Assembly: GCA_035578175.1 (NCBI GenBank)
Contig: JAQMRL010000022.1
Span: 3,914,001 to 3,978,000, forward strand
From: Catonia carolina
Taxonomy: Eukaryota > Arthropoda > Insecta > Hemiptera > Achilidae
Reading direction: 5' to 3'
DNA: 64,000 nucleotides
A model generated the notes under the pieces. That model did no database searches. It was not told the origin of the DNA and saw only the letters and a program-made list of their open reading frames with translations. Below are positions 32,911-45,400 of the stretch, in pieces. Made by a program: the position numbers and the translations under genes. Position 1 is the stretch's first letter. Every line of letters starts with the position of its first letter.

Positions 32911-33607
32911 TACAGTAAACTCTCCGTATTTGTGTGGGTTCGGTTCCGAAAATTTGCCGCGAATGCAGAAATTGAATTAAATTAATAAGCAATGGCTATA
33001 CGTAGTACATACATATTGTAGCATACATACTATATTTATATGTACATATTAATATGTAATTTTTATAAACATGCATAACTTACCAGTTTTAAAACCAGCA
33101 ACTCAATGTTTCATAGGGACTGTATTTATGTATATAACAAAAGCAGGTTTTCAGGAATAATGTACAAATATTTTATTGACATGTTACTCATCACTAATCT
33201 AACTGAACACTCAATCACATAAATCACAATGGACAAGATGATTGAAATTGTACTTTCGGTTTCATTACTGCTGAAATCAGTAACGCCGCATAGCTTATTC
33301 CAGTAAGAAATTAATGTAGACTGCTTCAGTTTGTCAAGAGAATATTTAATGCATTAAACACAATCGGCTATGTTAAATTGTTTCCAACACTTAACAAGAT
33401 CTAGCTCAGCATTTACATGCACAACGTCTTAAATTATTTTTAATGTACACCTAGCATAAAACAGTTTGAATGCTTGAATTTTTCTTTCATTTCTTGACAG
33501 TTTAAATTTCTTTTTCATTCATAACTAACAGGGAATATTGAATTTAGCTCACTGCAAATAGCGGAACGGTAACAAAAAATGGAACCGCGAATAGAGAGTT
33601 GACTGTA
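32911..33607. mobile_element. Non-autonomous pogo/Tigger-type element
   Basis: The termini TACAGTAAACTCTCCGTATT and, inverted from 33607, TACAGTCAACTCTCTATTCG follow the CAGTnnAACTCTC pattern of pogo-like transposons, each with TA target sites (32911-32912 and 33606-33607). Both continue into GGTTC. The 693-bp interior encodes no DDE transposase. A SINE-1 lies directly after it. Confidence 0.7.
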
Positions 33608-33616
33608 CTTTAAACA

Positions 33617-33700
33617 CTGGCTAGCCCACTGGTGTAGTGGTCTGTACAACTGATTTCTACACAAGGGGTCCCAATTTTAAATATTGGTCAGGTTTTATAT
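33617..33700 (+). repeat. SINE-1 head, plus strand, degraded
   Basis: ctagcccactggtgtagtgg aligns with the head of the 30826 copy. The B box is decayed to ggggtcccaattttaaatat. Confidence 0.55.
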
Positions 33701-35400
33701 TTTTTTCATATATATATATCACCTCACATCATTACCTACACACAAGCTAAAGTTGATTAATTAATTAGACATAAAAATTCAATAAAAATAAAACACATAG
33801 TCCAGTTGAAGTACTTCAAACACAATATGCTCAATGTATTTCTGAGAATAAATTAGCAATAATTATTTTACGACTGGATAATACTGAAACAATTACTGTA
33901 TATACTTCTGCTTGTTTACACCAAAAATATAAAATAATAGGTTAAATTGTTTAATACATCGAGATGTAAAACACCAAGTATTATTTTCAAGTAAACTTTT
34001 TCCAAATGTTAATTTATAACAGTACTTAGAAATTTTATTGTGCAAGTTTACTTTATTTTCAGGTTTATACAGTTTTCAAAAACTTACAATAAATTGATTT
34101 AATTATGATATATAATGTGAGTGTTTTCATTATTAGATTACCAGAACCATATCTGGTCTGGATACACAGGATTTTATTTTTTATCTATAAGAACTTTAAA
34201 CAAAATTTTTTAACTTGTTACCTCAAAGGATAAAACAAAATTGTATCAGAAGTAAAAAATACAAAGCACCCAATTTAAAAATTATACAATATGTAATATA
34301 CACCATACTTTTGGTACATTATTATTTTAGTCAAAATTTAATAAAAAAATTGTTCAATATTTTATTAATTTCTTAGGAAAATTCATCAATATCTGGTGTA
34401 CCATCAGATCTATCTGTAAAGAAATCCGATCTCCAATTTAAGTGTAACTAAAGGTATACAATCTCCTGTATTTACACGGAATAAAATTTACATATTACAA
34501 TCATTTTCAAAAGTTTGAAATATGTATTTGTACATGCTGAGAAGAATAAAGTTCTGTTCATACAGAATTTCATAAAAATGAAAAACTAGCATGCAAAAAT
34601 TATGTCTTAATCATGCTTATTTAATGAAAACTTTATATGAACATTTTAATTAACTCACTTTATGTATATAGTTTCTTTTACAATATCTGTATACATATAT
34701 AGTACTTTAATATAACATCATTAAAAAGTGTATTTCTACTAAAATATAATTGAATTGATTTCAATTTTTAATTAAGACAGAAAGGGTAGAAAGAGAGATT
34801 AAGTGAATTCACCTCAAAATCAATTTGTGCGTTTGCATTTAACAGCCATAGAATTAACATCTATAAAATTTACATAGTAATTAAAATATAACTATATAAT
34901 TATTTTATCTACAAATATAATTTATTTTAAATAATGTATTTACATAAATATTTATGTATTTATAGGTTAACAAGTTGCCCAAACAAACTTTTCATTTTAC
35001 TGTACATTATGTAAAATTTACTCACATGATAATGGTATTTAAAGAAACATTACTTTAAGTGCAACAAATTAATAATGAACAATAGTATAATCACAGATTC
35101 ATTTTAAATTATCTAATAATGTAATAGAATTGTTTAAACTTTGGCACAATAATTTATCAACAAGTATTTATAATTTGAAATTACCAAAGTGTAATGTGAC
35201 ACATAAGAAAAACAATAAACTGTTTTGGATTTGTGTGAACTACTTTTTAAAATATTAAAATTGAAAAAAAAGAATTGTAGTTTCCAACAAGCTGGGCTGT
35301 AGACTGATTTTTTCATTTTGATCATAAGCCCAAAGACCTAGCAAAATTCTTGGAGCCCCCCAAAAATGCAGTGCCTACTTTGAAAATATGCATTGTAAAA
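33701..35400. other. AT-rich intergenic DNA
   Basis: No gene, terminal repeat or exon recognised. Confidence 0.5.
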
Positions 35401-35419
35401 ATTTAAGGCATTAACTAGA

Positions 35420-36000
35420 TCTTAATAAGAGTATAGATCTTAATCCAGTACCCCTTTTGATATCAATGAGAGGTCTCAAATAAATCTCATTGTCCAGGGC
35501 TTGGTGAATTTGTCTAGGCTCTACCAGTACACAGTGTGACCTCAATAACTCATTTTGCTAGATAAAAAGGAAAAATAGGGATACAGAAAATAAAAAATAA
35601 TTCTAGGAGTGTCGCTAGATGGACTTGTGACTTGGGTTGTTTATACCAATCAAATCTGCAGTAAAATATCATCGGGGTATTTGGATTAAAAGAAATTGCC
35701 AGAATAAACTGTAAAAAAAATGCTAATAGCAGCTTATAATGGTCTAATTCTATCTCAGCTGGTATGCAATAAATAATTCTTCACTAGGTAATACGGAAAG
35801 AATTTTTAAAATTTAGATAACAGCCACCAGGTGTTCAGTGGGAGAAACCACCTTACATCATTATTTAAATTGAAAATGTACAAAAAACAAAGTACATTTT
35901 TACAGAATTAAACGTTTAGAATCACAGTGTGAGAAACTGAATTGATAACTACTGTATGTTGTTAATCACACCACTGAATTATTGTTTAAACAAAAACCTA
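35420..36000 (+). mobile_element. Decayed jockey/CR1-like LINE fragment
   Basis: 35605-35800 translates, with stops, as LGVSLDGLVTWVVYTNQIC and then KKMLIAAYNGLILSQLV. This is the FLGVxLDxxLTWxxHI...YxGLIxSHLxYG block after the RT palm. The next 200 bp continue with residues like the basic C-terminal region. It is inactive and separate from the 496-1900 copy. Confidence 0.55.
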
Positions 36001-36545
36001 CTTATGCAGGAAGAAAATACATTACTGCAATCATGAAATAATTGTAATACACTGTAGCTGTTAAAAAAATTAAAAATAAACATTTGATAGATGAAATATT
36101 TTGAAGTACACAAAAATTCCTTTCCAGATATTTTTTGTTTTAAAAATAGACAAATTTTTGAAAAGAATAATGTAATATTGTGTAAAAATTTAAAACTGAA
36201 ATGCTTTAAGAAGTAAGTAGATGTAATAATTTAGTTAACAAATGAATTTGAACGCAACAAATTTAAGATAGTGTTAATATTAGGTAAGACTTATCAGTTT
36301 CATCATGACATATTATAACTCCCTTTTTGGAGTCCTTTTTTGGAATGCAGTTTGAAAAAAAGTCAAATTACTGGAAAAAGTAAAATTAAAACAGGATTCA
36401 ACATAAGCTATACAATATACATATTAATTGTGTATATTTTTAGTTTTTTTAAAAATCACATCAATAGATTTCGTTTTAACATTATAAAAATTTGTGAAAT
36501 AAATAATTAAACTTGAGACCTCTGCTTGGCAATACAGCATTATTA
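36001..36545. other. No feature recognised
   Basis: AT-rich DNA. Confidence 0.45.
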
Positions 36546-36660
36546 GAATATTAGCTAAAGTACCGATTCTTCGAACGGTTTTCTTGATGCTGTGAACGGT
36601 CTGTTGGTGCACAAAGTTCGATCCCTGTCAGGTCTGATATTCTTTAATCATTCATTCTTA
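36546..36660 (+). repeat. Possible tRNA-like SINE head
   Basis: gttcgatccctgtcaggtct at about 36617 is B-box-like, in a slightly GC-richer patch. Only the head is visible. Confidence 0.35.
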
Positions 36661-36719
36661 TCTACCTTCTTTCAACACCAACATTATTATTAATGAAAAA
36701 AAAAGACAGTTGGTCATAA

Positions 36720-37076
36720 AATAAAAACAAGAGCTTGGTGGTTTTTAATTAAGATATGCAGCGCTTTATTATGGAAAAGGGTATGGAATGATTCACTGTG
36801 GTGTTCATTATTTTTACACAAAGCAATACAGATAGTGACCACATGCTAAGCACTACACCAAGCTGCCCGGATTTAACACCAACTTAAAGTGAAATTTGGG
36901 ACATTGTACACTATTAAATGAACTCTCATTTATCTAATTTGGTTAATTCGTACTGAAGTTATGGTTGCACATTCATTATTTCTACGTACCACTGTAACTT
37001 TAGACCAGCAGGACCAAACTAATTAACACACATTTCGTTCAATAAGGCGTAATGTCTCAAGAATTTTAAGCCTACA
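36720..37076 (+). mobile_element. Possible Tc1-like transposase remnant
   Basis: Translation gives CPDLTPT, a stop, then SEIWDIVHY near 36867-36912, resembling the SPDLNPIEHxWDxV block around the third catalytic residue of Tc1 transposases. It is short and broken, and could be coincidence. Confidence 0.3.
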
Positions 37077-37078
37077 TA

Positions 37079-38226
37079 CGAGGCGTATTTTTAAAGTAAG
37101 TACCGTTTGAAAATAAAAAAAAAATAAAAGGAAATTTGCAAAAACTAATTTTATTTTCGGAATCTACATACTTTTATCTATTTTTCTACATAGTTTCCAA
37201 GTTTTTGTAAACACTTATCATATCACACAACTAAATTTTGGAAACCTTCTTCATAAAAACTTGCCGCCTGCTGTGATAACCAAGAATTCACGGCCGTTTT
37301 CAATTCGTCGTCATCGTCATAACGGCTGCCGCCCAAGTGATGTTTCAGATGACGGAAGAGATGAAAGTTGCTCGGCGCAAGGTCAGGGTTGTAGGGTGGG
37401 TGGTCCAAAACTTCCCAGCCAAAAGAGTCCAATGCAGCTCGGGTCTGAGCGGCAGTGTGAGGGCTTGCATTATCGTGCAGAAACAAAATTCCTTTTGTGA
37501 GCATGCCACGTCTCTTGTTTTGAATTGCTCTGCGCAGCTTCCTCAGGATTTGGTAGTAGGCTTCTGCATTTATTGTCGTTCCTCGTTCCATAAAGTCGAC
37601 CAGCAAAACACCATGCCTATCCCAAAACACGGACGCCATGATCTTGCGCTGTGACAAAGTCTGTTAGGCTTTGACCTTTACGGGAGAGTGCGTGTGTCTC
37701 CATTCCATGCTTTGTTATTTCGATTCGGGAGTGAAATGCGAAATCCACGTTTCGTCTCCAGTTACGATCCGACTCAGGATGTCGTCACCATTTTCGTCAT
37801 AACGTGTCAGAAAATTCAAGGAACTCTCGAATCTTTTGTGTTTGTGCTCCTCCGTCAGGAATTTAGGGACCCAACGCGAGCACAGTTTCTTAAAGTTTAA
37901 TTTTTCATTAACAATTTTGTAAATCACAGACCTCGAAACGTCGCGAAATTCGTCATCTGAAACATCACTTGGGCGGCAACCGTTATGACGATGACGACGA
38001 TTTGAAAACGGCCGTGAATTCTTGGTTATCACAGCAGGCGGCAAGTTTTTATGAAGAAGGTTTCCAAAATTTAGTTGTGCGATATGATAAGGGTTTACAA
38101 AAACTTGGAAACTATGTAGAAAAATAGATAAAAGTATGTAGATTCCGAAAATAAAATTAGTTTTTGCAAATTTCCTTTTATTTTTTTTTTATTTTCAAAC
38201 GGTACTTACTTTAAAAATACGCCTCG
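37079..38226 (-). mobile_element. Mariner rearranged into a fold-back element with 276-bp arms
   Basis: The ends CGAGGCGTATTTTTAAAGTA are flanked by TA (37077-37078 and 38227-38228). The arms 37079-37354 and 37951-38226 are inverted copies of equal length with about four differences. Each arm is the mariner 3' end: terminal repeat, UTR and the last about 60 codons of the transposase. The 5' terminal repeat and N-terminal coding half have been replaced by the second copy. The whole is 1148 bp, against about 1.3 kb for a normal mariner. Confidence 0.92.
37190..37965 (-). pseudogene. Broken mariner transposase, N-terminal half lost, DD34N
   Basis: One minus-strand frame carries VSRSVIYKIVNEKLNFKKLC, then SRWVPKFLT (WVPxxLT motif), VTGDETWISHF (first catalytic Asp), FLHDNASPHT (second) and PYNPDLAPSNFHLF. 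The third catalytic position, 34 residues after the second Asp, is Asn instead of Asp. Two TAA stops interrupt the frame, after FTPESK and after SPVKVKA. The coding sequence begins abruptly at the inverted-repeat junction (37951), so the DNA-binding helix-turn-helix domain is missing. It is certainly inactive, and it belongs to a different mariner lineage from the one at 14524. Confidence 0.9.
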
Positions 38227-38228
38227 TA

Positions 38229-39380
38229 TGTTATTAAACCTTTATTTGTTCTTGGGATACTTCAGTTGGAAGTAAAATGTGAACAAAATATGCAAATTAT
38301 TTTAATACATAGATGTAGCATTCCTTTACATAAGAAATAATTCTGCAAGGTTAAATAGTTATAGGAATTTAAGGATTAACAGGTGATAAATTATTGAGGT
38401 GACATTGTAATACCATATTTCATTGAACACACCAGTATAACACACATTTAGTTATGATCTATTTCAGAAGTAATGCCTCTCAGCATACAAAATGAAAAAA
38501 ATCCTCATGCCTAAACATAAAAATCTTTAAAAACCGTCATCAACAAATCCAAAACTAAACATTAATAGAAAGGTAACTTTTAAAATCGTTGTTTAAAATT
38601 TATAATAAATAAAATATTTTCTATTGCACTTATAACAAAAACAAAATTTAAGAAAGACATGATTATCAAGTACTATCAAGAAACTCTATTCTAAAGAACA
38701 GGCTACATATCGGATTACATCATACAAAATAATTATTATGATCTATAACAGAAATTGTTTTAGGATATTTACATTGTTTACTACATTTTAAAAATAGTAA
38801 AAATCATTATTTTTTTAATGTCACTCATTTACTGAGTAGATAATTATAAAAATTTCAACAAAAACTGACATTCATTACCTAATCCTTTAAATACGAGCAT
38901 GCAAACACTTGTTACTGTTTATTTATTATCTGAGAATAATAATAGATTGAATATAAGTCAGTGTATAAAATGATGTCTAATAAAAAAAATGATGTTGAAG
39001 GTTTTAATGTTAAACAGAAAAGAAATATAGTTAAGACAAAATTTCAACATTAAAGTTACATGCTGTACTGTATTTTCACTAATTGACAAAGGATCACATT
39101 TAAAAATTTACAAGCTTTATAATAATGTATAGAAGAACAGACACAATATCAAAACTGCATTCATTCTTTTGTAGATTAATTGCCACATCCTGATGATGAT
39201 AATTATAATAAGATTAAATTTTGAGCTGTGTACGACTAAAATGGTACACTTGTACATTTACACGTAATTTTTAAATAAATATTGGTACAAGACTTTAGAA
39301 CAGATGGATTTGTTTGTTTACTCGTGATGTGATGTCTCTTATGTGCAAAGATGAGATGTGGAGATTGAATCGGAGAAGTT
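38229..39380. other. AT-rich intergenic DNA
   Basis: No gene or element recognised. Confidence 0.5.
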
Positions 39381-39384
39381 TTAA

Positions 39385-40230
39385 CCCTAGAAGCGGTAAC
39401 TGTCGATCTGAGCGACAGTTGTGCTGTTGAATACATGTCGATGTCGATTTGGTCGACAGATGCACCCACTCTTATTTTCAACCAGCAGGTTGTCCAACCT
39501 AGGTTATATAACTAATCATATGAAAGTATTTCATTTGATCTATTTAATTTCACAGTTTGCCGGTAATTTCGTTCTCTCGTTCATTCGTACGAGTCTTTGA
39601 AAGTTGTTGTTTCGTAATGTCGTGTTTCACTGTAATGGCGATCTGTTTGTTAAGATAGATGTGTTGTTGTTTCATGTTATTAGTGTGTTTTAATTCGTTT
39701 TACTGTAAATTTATTAAATATCGTGAATTATCTGTGATATTATTTTAGTATGTGTTCAGGTTGTAAATAAAACCTACGAAAATAAATGTGTACTCTGTAA
39801 ATGTTGACATTGCGTAAACATAACCTAGATCTTTTCTCTACAGACCTTACCATTTTTTCACATATTATAATAACGAAAACAGATAAACTAATAATTCAAA
39901 AACGTAATTATTCTAGAAAGATTGCACTAAAAAATGTATATTTCCATTTTTACGCATTTGTTTAGGTAAATCTGTCAAGTAGCTAATAACACAAAACATA
40001 TTTCTCAAATTTGTTATTATAAATATTTCATTAGTCCTGGTTATTTGGGAAATAATATTATCAGAAAACAAAAATAACAGACAGGTAGAGCTATCTTTTC
40101 TGTTTAATTTGGTATATAATACGTACCTGATATGTGAAATACAAAAACAATAAAAAATTGTTTTCGTAAGCATGTTTTTTTTATTAAAAATGCTTGACAC
40201 TTTAAGTTAAACCTATTACCGCTTCTAGGG
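39385..40230. mobile_element. Non-autonomous piggyBac-type element
   Basis: TTAA target sites (39381-39384 and 40231-40234) flank CCCTAGAAGCGGTAA at the left and its exact complement at the right; counting flanks, 21 bp match perfectly. CCCTAGAA after TTAA is the piggyBac terminus. Inside the left end are two small palindromes (aactgtcg with cgacagtt, and tgtcgat with gtcgaca), like subterminal repeats. The 846-bp interior has no DDD transposase, so it would need a helper. The minus-strand frames here have no homology I recognise. Confidence 0.85.
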
Positions 40231-40289
40231 TTAAAAGCTAATATACACTTGAATGAAAACGCTGGTCAGATGTTTCAGACTAGAAAGAG

Positions 40290-40560
40290 ACTGTTTTCAT
40301 ATTTTATCACAACTTGGTTATGCCTTTTACTGTATGGTTCAGAAAGATAGATGGTTTATAGAATAACTGAAAATTAAATGTGAACTTGATGTGCCAGGGG
40401 TGATATCAATACTGTTCAAAAATACCGACAAAATTAATATTTGTTATCGATGAGATGACTGAACGTCCGAAGAAGTGTTTACTTGTAAGCCAACCAGACA
40501 ACACGGTATTGGAGAACCTTGGACGAGATTGGGCATCCCGACTTACTTCATGAAGTAACA
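40290..40560 (+). mobile_element. LINE C-terminal remnant
   Basis: Frames shift through LLYGSER, then ERPKK and VFTCKPTRQHGIGEPWTRLG. This fits the YKPTRxRxxGRPRxRW end of arthropod non-LTR elements. Confidence 0.5.
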
Positions 40561-41867
40561 GATTATTAATTTTGAAGTTGTAATAGTCCAGAGAGTCTAA
40601 TCCATATTGTTTATGATGATGATATTGGTACATGAAATCTGGTAGGAGCAATATCATCTTTACTTCGACTTGACAAGGGGTGCTTAACACTTATTTCACC
40701 TGATTTAAGCAAAAATACACTTTAATACATGTTACTACAACATAAAAATACAGTACAGACATTTAAATAAAAAGATTAAAATACAATAGGAATTATTTAG
40801 GTAATTTAAGTACATAGTTTTATTAATGAACAGGAATTTACCTACACTCTTAAGTTAATAGAGATTTAACATTTTTCATACAGAATTTTTAAATAATTTG
40901 TAAAACATACACATGCATAAGAATCGTTTTATGAATGGAATGTCAAAATGATTCGTTCCAATGATGAATATAGTTTTATCTAAAGAGAGAATACTTTAAT
41001 TACATCATTAATAAATCGAAATAGAAATAGATTTTATTTTTTCAAAAAGATTTAATACTCCTTAATATAATTGTTACGATATATTTTAGTTGGTGTTCTT
41101 TTATTTATTTATTTATTTATAAATCAAACTGAAAATAAACAAAATTTAGTAAAGCACAGAAGTTTTATTCGGATTTTGGTTAAAAAAAACCATATATGAT
41201 CAGTCTCAAATGCTATTTTAAATGTATTGGATGGCGTTTAGTATATACAAAAATGTATACTTTTTTATTAAGCAAATTATACACTTCAAATATATTTCTT
41301 AACCAATCTGACAATTCAGAATTTTTAATAAGATGAAATACAAGGACTACAACTTTTGCTGATCAAAGCAACGCTGCTATCGTCAATTGTAAAGGCGTTT
41401 ATTAAAACTTTTTAAGTGAATATATATTGTCGGTGAGATTTCGGGAGAAAAACAAATTTAGCAAACAATTTAAAGATCATTTATGAGATTCTTAAACTCA
41501 ATCGATGCTCATTAGTTTCCCAATTAACTCGTAAGACTGACAACGTTTACGACATTCAAGTTTTCCTCTTACATGAGAGCCACATAAGATCACACTAAGT
41601 CATGTATGACCACAAACCACCTAGTTGAGTATGTACTATTGGTGTATATAATTAGAATGAAAAAAAATTCAGGGTTTCAGAAACAAAACTCAGAATTCTG
41701 CAAAAAAATTGAAGTGTACAATATGATGTGAATTAAGCCATACTAAATATTTGCCTACATATTTTGGGTCTTTTCTGTAAGATGACTGCATATTTTCAAA
41801 AGCTACTACTATGAATATCATAATCATAACAAACTTATGGAAGTAAGTTATATGTAAGTTGTCACAC
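40561..41867. other. AT-rich intergenic DNA
   Basis: A short ttta microsatellite lies at about 41100-41121. Nothing else. Confidence 0.5.
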
Positions 41868-42300
41868 CAGGCGTGGTGCTCGTTGGTTGAGAGGTTGCCG
41901 GAGTGGCAGGGCATCCGGTGGCTGCTGGCTAGGCGAAAGTGTCTATACCACTACTTAACGGATAGGAGCAGCCGCTGACATGGCGTACACCTTCGCTGCT
42001 GCCTCGGAGAGGAGCAGCCACTGGCTAGGTGAGTGGAAGAGGAGGGTCAGTATGGGAACAAAAAAAATATACTCAATGTTGAGTGCTTCAATCTTCCCAA
42101 CCTTTTTGTAGAGAAGATTGATACTGAATGACTGACTGCCTTCAACTAGCCAAGTCCTGCCGAATGTGTTAGCCACTCGTAGACGTACAAGCGCTGCGAG
42201 ACGTTTCTGTTTGCGCTATCTCACAGCAGCAGAAGCAACCACCTCACAGCATTCACAATGCCTACAGCAGCCAAAACACTAATGATGGACCGGCGTAGAA
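41868..42300. repeat. GC-rich block, probable repeat of unknown class
   Basis: The composition jumps from about 25% to about 50% GC by eye, with internal near-repeats (gctgctggctaggcgaaag, and gagcagccactggctaggtg). No frame translates to a known protein. It immediately precedes the Merlin-like remnant and may be part of the same element. Confidence 0.35.
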
Positions 42301-42344
42301 ATAGTATGGTATCAAAGTATACAACATATTCCTAGACAAAACCT

Positions 42345-42490
42345 ACGATGTTATACTGTTAGCTTTTCACAAAATTTTGTAGATCCTGTATCTGGTGCCA
42401 ACACTCTCATTCTAGTTGGGCATCTGTAAAACAGTGTAATGATAAGGAATGTGGGATCACGCTGACCCACCTTTGTATCAGATTTTAAAT
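42345..42490 (+). mobile_element. Merlin (ISXO2-like) transposase remnant
   Basis: RCYTVSFSQNFVDPVSGANT, followed in the next frame by HSSWASVKQCND and KECGITLTHL, matches the order of ISXO2-like DDE transposases: YxxxxVNHSxNFVDPxTGAHT, then W..VK...K...G......L. One frameshift and a stop are present. Only about 45 residues survive. Confidence 0.55.
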
Positions 42491-45400
42491 ATCCACAAGA
42501 AACAGAATTGATTACTATGTAATAACAACACTTAATTGTTTAACAAAAAACCTACTTATGCAAATAGAAACTACATTAATAATTTACCACGCGCTTATAA
42601 AAGTTGCGATAATCTGTATTTATTTTTAAAAAAGCAAAAAAAATACTTGATTGATGAAACATTTTACAGTGTACAAGAGTGCCTTTCTAAACAGTTTTTG
42701 TTTTGAAAATAAATTTCTGCGTAAACAGAGAGGAAAACTAAGTATTATTTAGCGAAAATTATTAGATGTTAGAAAAATTATACGTAAGTAGAATTTTTCT
42801 ATATAATGTTAATACTTAGGTTTATCATTTTTTATCTTAACAAATCTTAAACTCCCTATCTGAAGTGTCCTGGATGTAGAAAATAAAACCTCAATGGTAA
42901 CTTATAGAATTTTCTTTGGAGGAAAATATACTAAGATCCTAATTGTTTTGAATACATTTAGAGAAATAAAACAGCTTTTTGGTTTCTACAGTGATATATA
43001 AGTTTTCGTTTTTAGTAGTTTCTTGTGTGTTTTACAAATTTTTATTTTATATTTATTAATACTTTATTAGTGTTTTTAGTTAGATTACTAACATTTTAGT
43101 CAGATTTCTTCATCTTATCTTTTGTAAGATATGCTGTCTTCTAACAGAAAAGATCCCATGCCTTCACAAAGCAGCCATTTGGTTCACAAATATCAGATTT
43201 AATAATCCTTTTAATCATGATCAATGGTATACAAAACAAATTAAAATTATTTATTACCAAATCACATCTTAAATAAATATTTAACTACATTCCAAAAAGA
43301 ATAAAATTTTATTGGAAGGCTAAATATGGGTAGCCATCTTCAACAATACAAAAAGACCGTGACTATTTTGTCAAAATATGAAAAAGAATGTTACACGGAA
43401 AAAATAAATAGGTAGATACTTATTCTGTACTTTTGTACAATACAAAAAAAAAAATAGTACCTAACTTAACAGAAAAATAACCTGTAGCTATTTAAATTTC
43501 TGTTAAGCTGAATTAGAGTAATCATTAATAATTTTATTAAAAACAAAACCTATCTAATAAATAGATAGAGAAATAAATGCCCGATTAAAATTACAAGATA
43601 CAGTATTACAGTAATTGACTTACAGAACAATTAAATTTCTGTAGTACTACCTATACATTCACAAATGTATGTAATAATTTTTATATAAAATGTTAAATAG
43701 TATATAATTTTTTTACGTAAACCTTATTTACTTACATTTCTTCAATCAATAGTTAAAATGGAATACAATTTTCAAAACAATTACTAACAATAAAACAAAA
43801 TTTAAATGCAATATTACTAATTAATAAATATAATAATATACATTACTATCGGTAATTGGTTAAGATTTTTACAAAACAAAGGTCACGGACTTGGAGTACG
43901 TAGTTACCGTAGGTCAAATTTTGCAAACTTTTGTTTATGACTGGAATTGCTAATTATGTAAGATTATATGTAGAATGATCTGAAATTGAGTATGAATAAA
44001 ATAGAATTAGGTTAATGTTTTATATTTGTAAACAACACGTTTGAAAATCTTTACTTCACAACAATTTTTTGTTGTTTTTTTATAACGAACATTGAACATG
44101 TACATTTTTGTAGGTACAAAATAAAATTAACACATTTGTTTCTTTCACTAGTCATAGACTGGAAATTTTTTTCGCAATGGTGTACAAAATTACCAATAGA
44201 ACCTAATAAACTGAACACATTAAAATAAATGTAAAGATTTTTGCATGAACATTGTTACTTGTAAATAAGGATATGATAAATAGTCGTGTGATGTCATTGG
44301 TACAACTTACACCAACTAAACACGAAACAATTTACATGATTATCAAACAGTACAGTTTTTTCAGCAGTTTTTTTTACCCACCTTGGGTAGTTGTCAGTAA
44401 CGACAAATTGATTGCAGCTTTAGCTTAATTTTCGACGAAGTAGACACCGAACAAAGACCTACAGTGGAGTAGTTCTAGTACGGCTGTAAGCTGGTGACTA
44501 TACTGAGTTGCTCCACCTATCACTTAATAATTTATAGCAAATTTCTATGAGCTAACTGATTGAACTGCACTAAGGCCTAAACAGTACAAAAAGCTATAAT
44601 ACTAAGCAGAGTAAAAAAAAAAGAACAGCACAACTCTGATAAAACCTTATCGATTAAAATGAAAAAAATTAAAACAAAGCAGTAATTTAAAAGTAATATA
44701 GCATTACAAAAACTAGCCTTACGAACTTATTTTGTTAAGATAAAAACAGTTAAAATTAAGAAAACTGCATCTAATTAATTTATCCAGGAGTTCCCAAGCC
44801 CAAATCCAGTCGGACACATTGGATTTTTTCATCAATAATTTTCATTTCCAATGCGCTTAACAGGTATGAAAAAAGAAGAAAAATGGTAATTTAATCTAAT
44901 ATTAATTAAATGAATGTATATAATTACAAGTTGACCAGTGCGAATAATTTGTACAATAAATTTTTCAGTTATATCATTATCTAGATCAGGTTTTGGTGGA
45001 GATAAACTTATAACGATGAGTTTGAATCATCTGATTTATCCTATACTGTTCATAAAATTTAAATTAATTAATTAATTTTAAACCACGGCGCCGAAAAAAT
45101 TAAATGCCAAGAGCATGACGGTTGTTAGTCTGGGAAGAGCGGTAATCAATTCAGATAGTTCAAAATACAAGGGGCTCTTTAAATTTATTAATTAAATAAG
45201 CTCGGTCAGGATTAAATTGCTGCAAGAACCATAAAAATTGACTGGTTAAAACTCCAGAAATAAGGATGTGTTTTTAATTTTTAATATAAATGTTTTAAAA
45301 CTAATCAGAAATTTCCGGTTTACAACAGTGAAATACTTAACATTTTGAATCAAGGTAAGGTGTGAAAAGAAACAAATGTGTAATTTCAAATATTTTTTTT

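Noticed and set aside
37261..37900. Plus-strand frames of 70-105 codons across the fold-back mariner
   Set aside because: They are antisense shadows of the transposase remnant.
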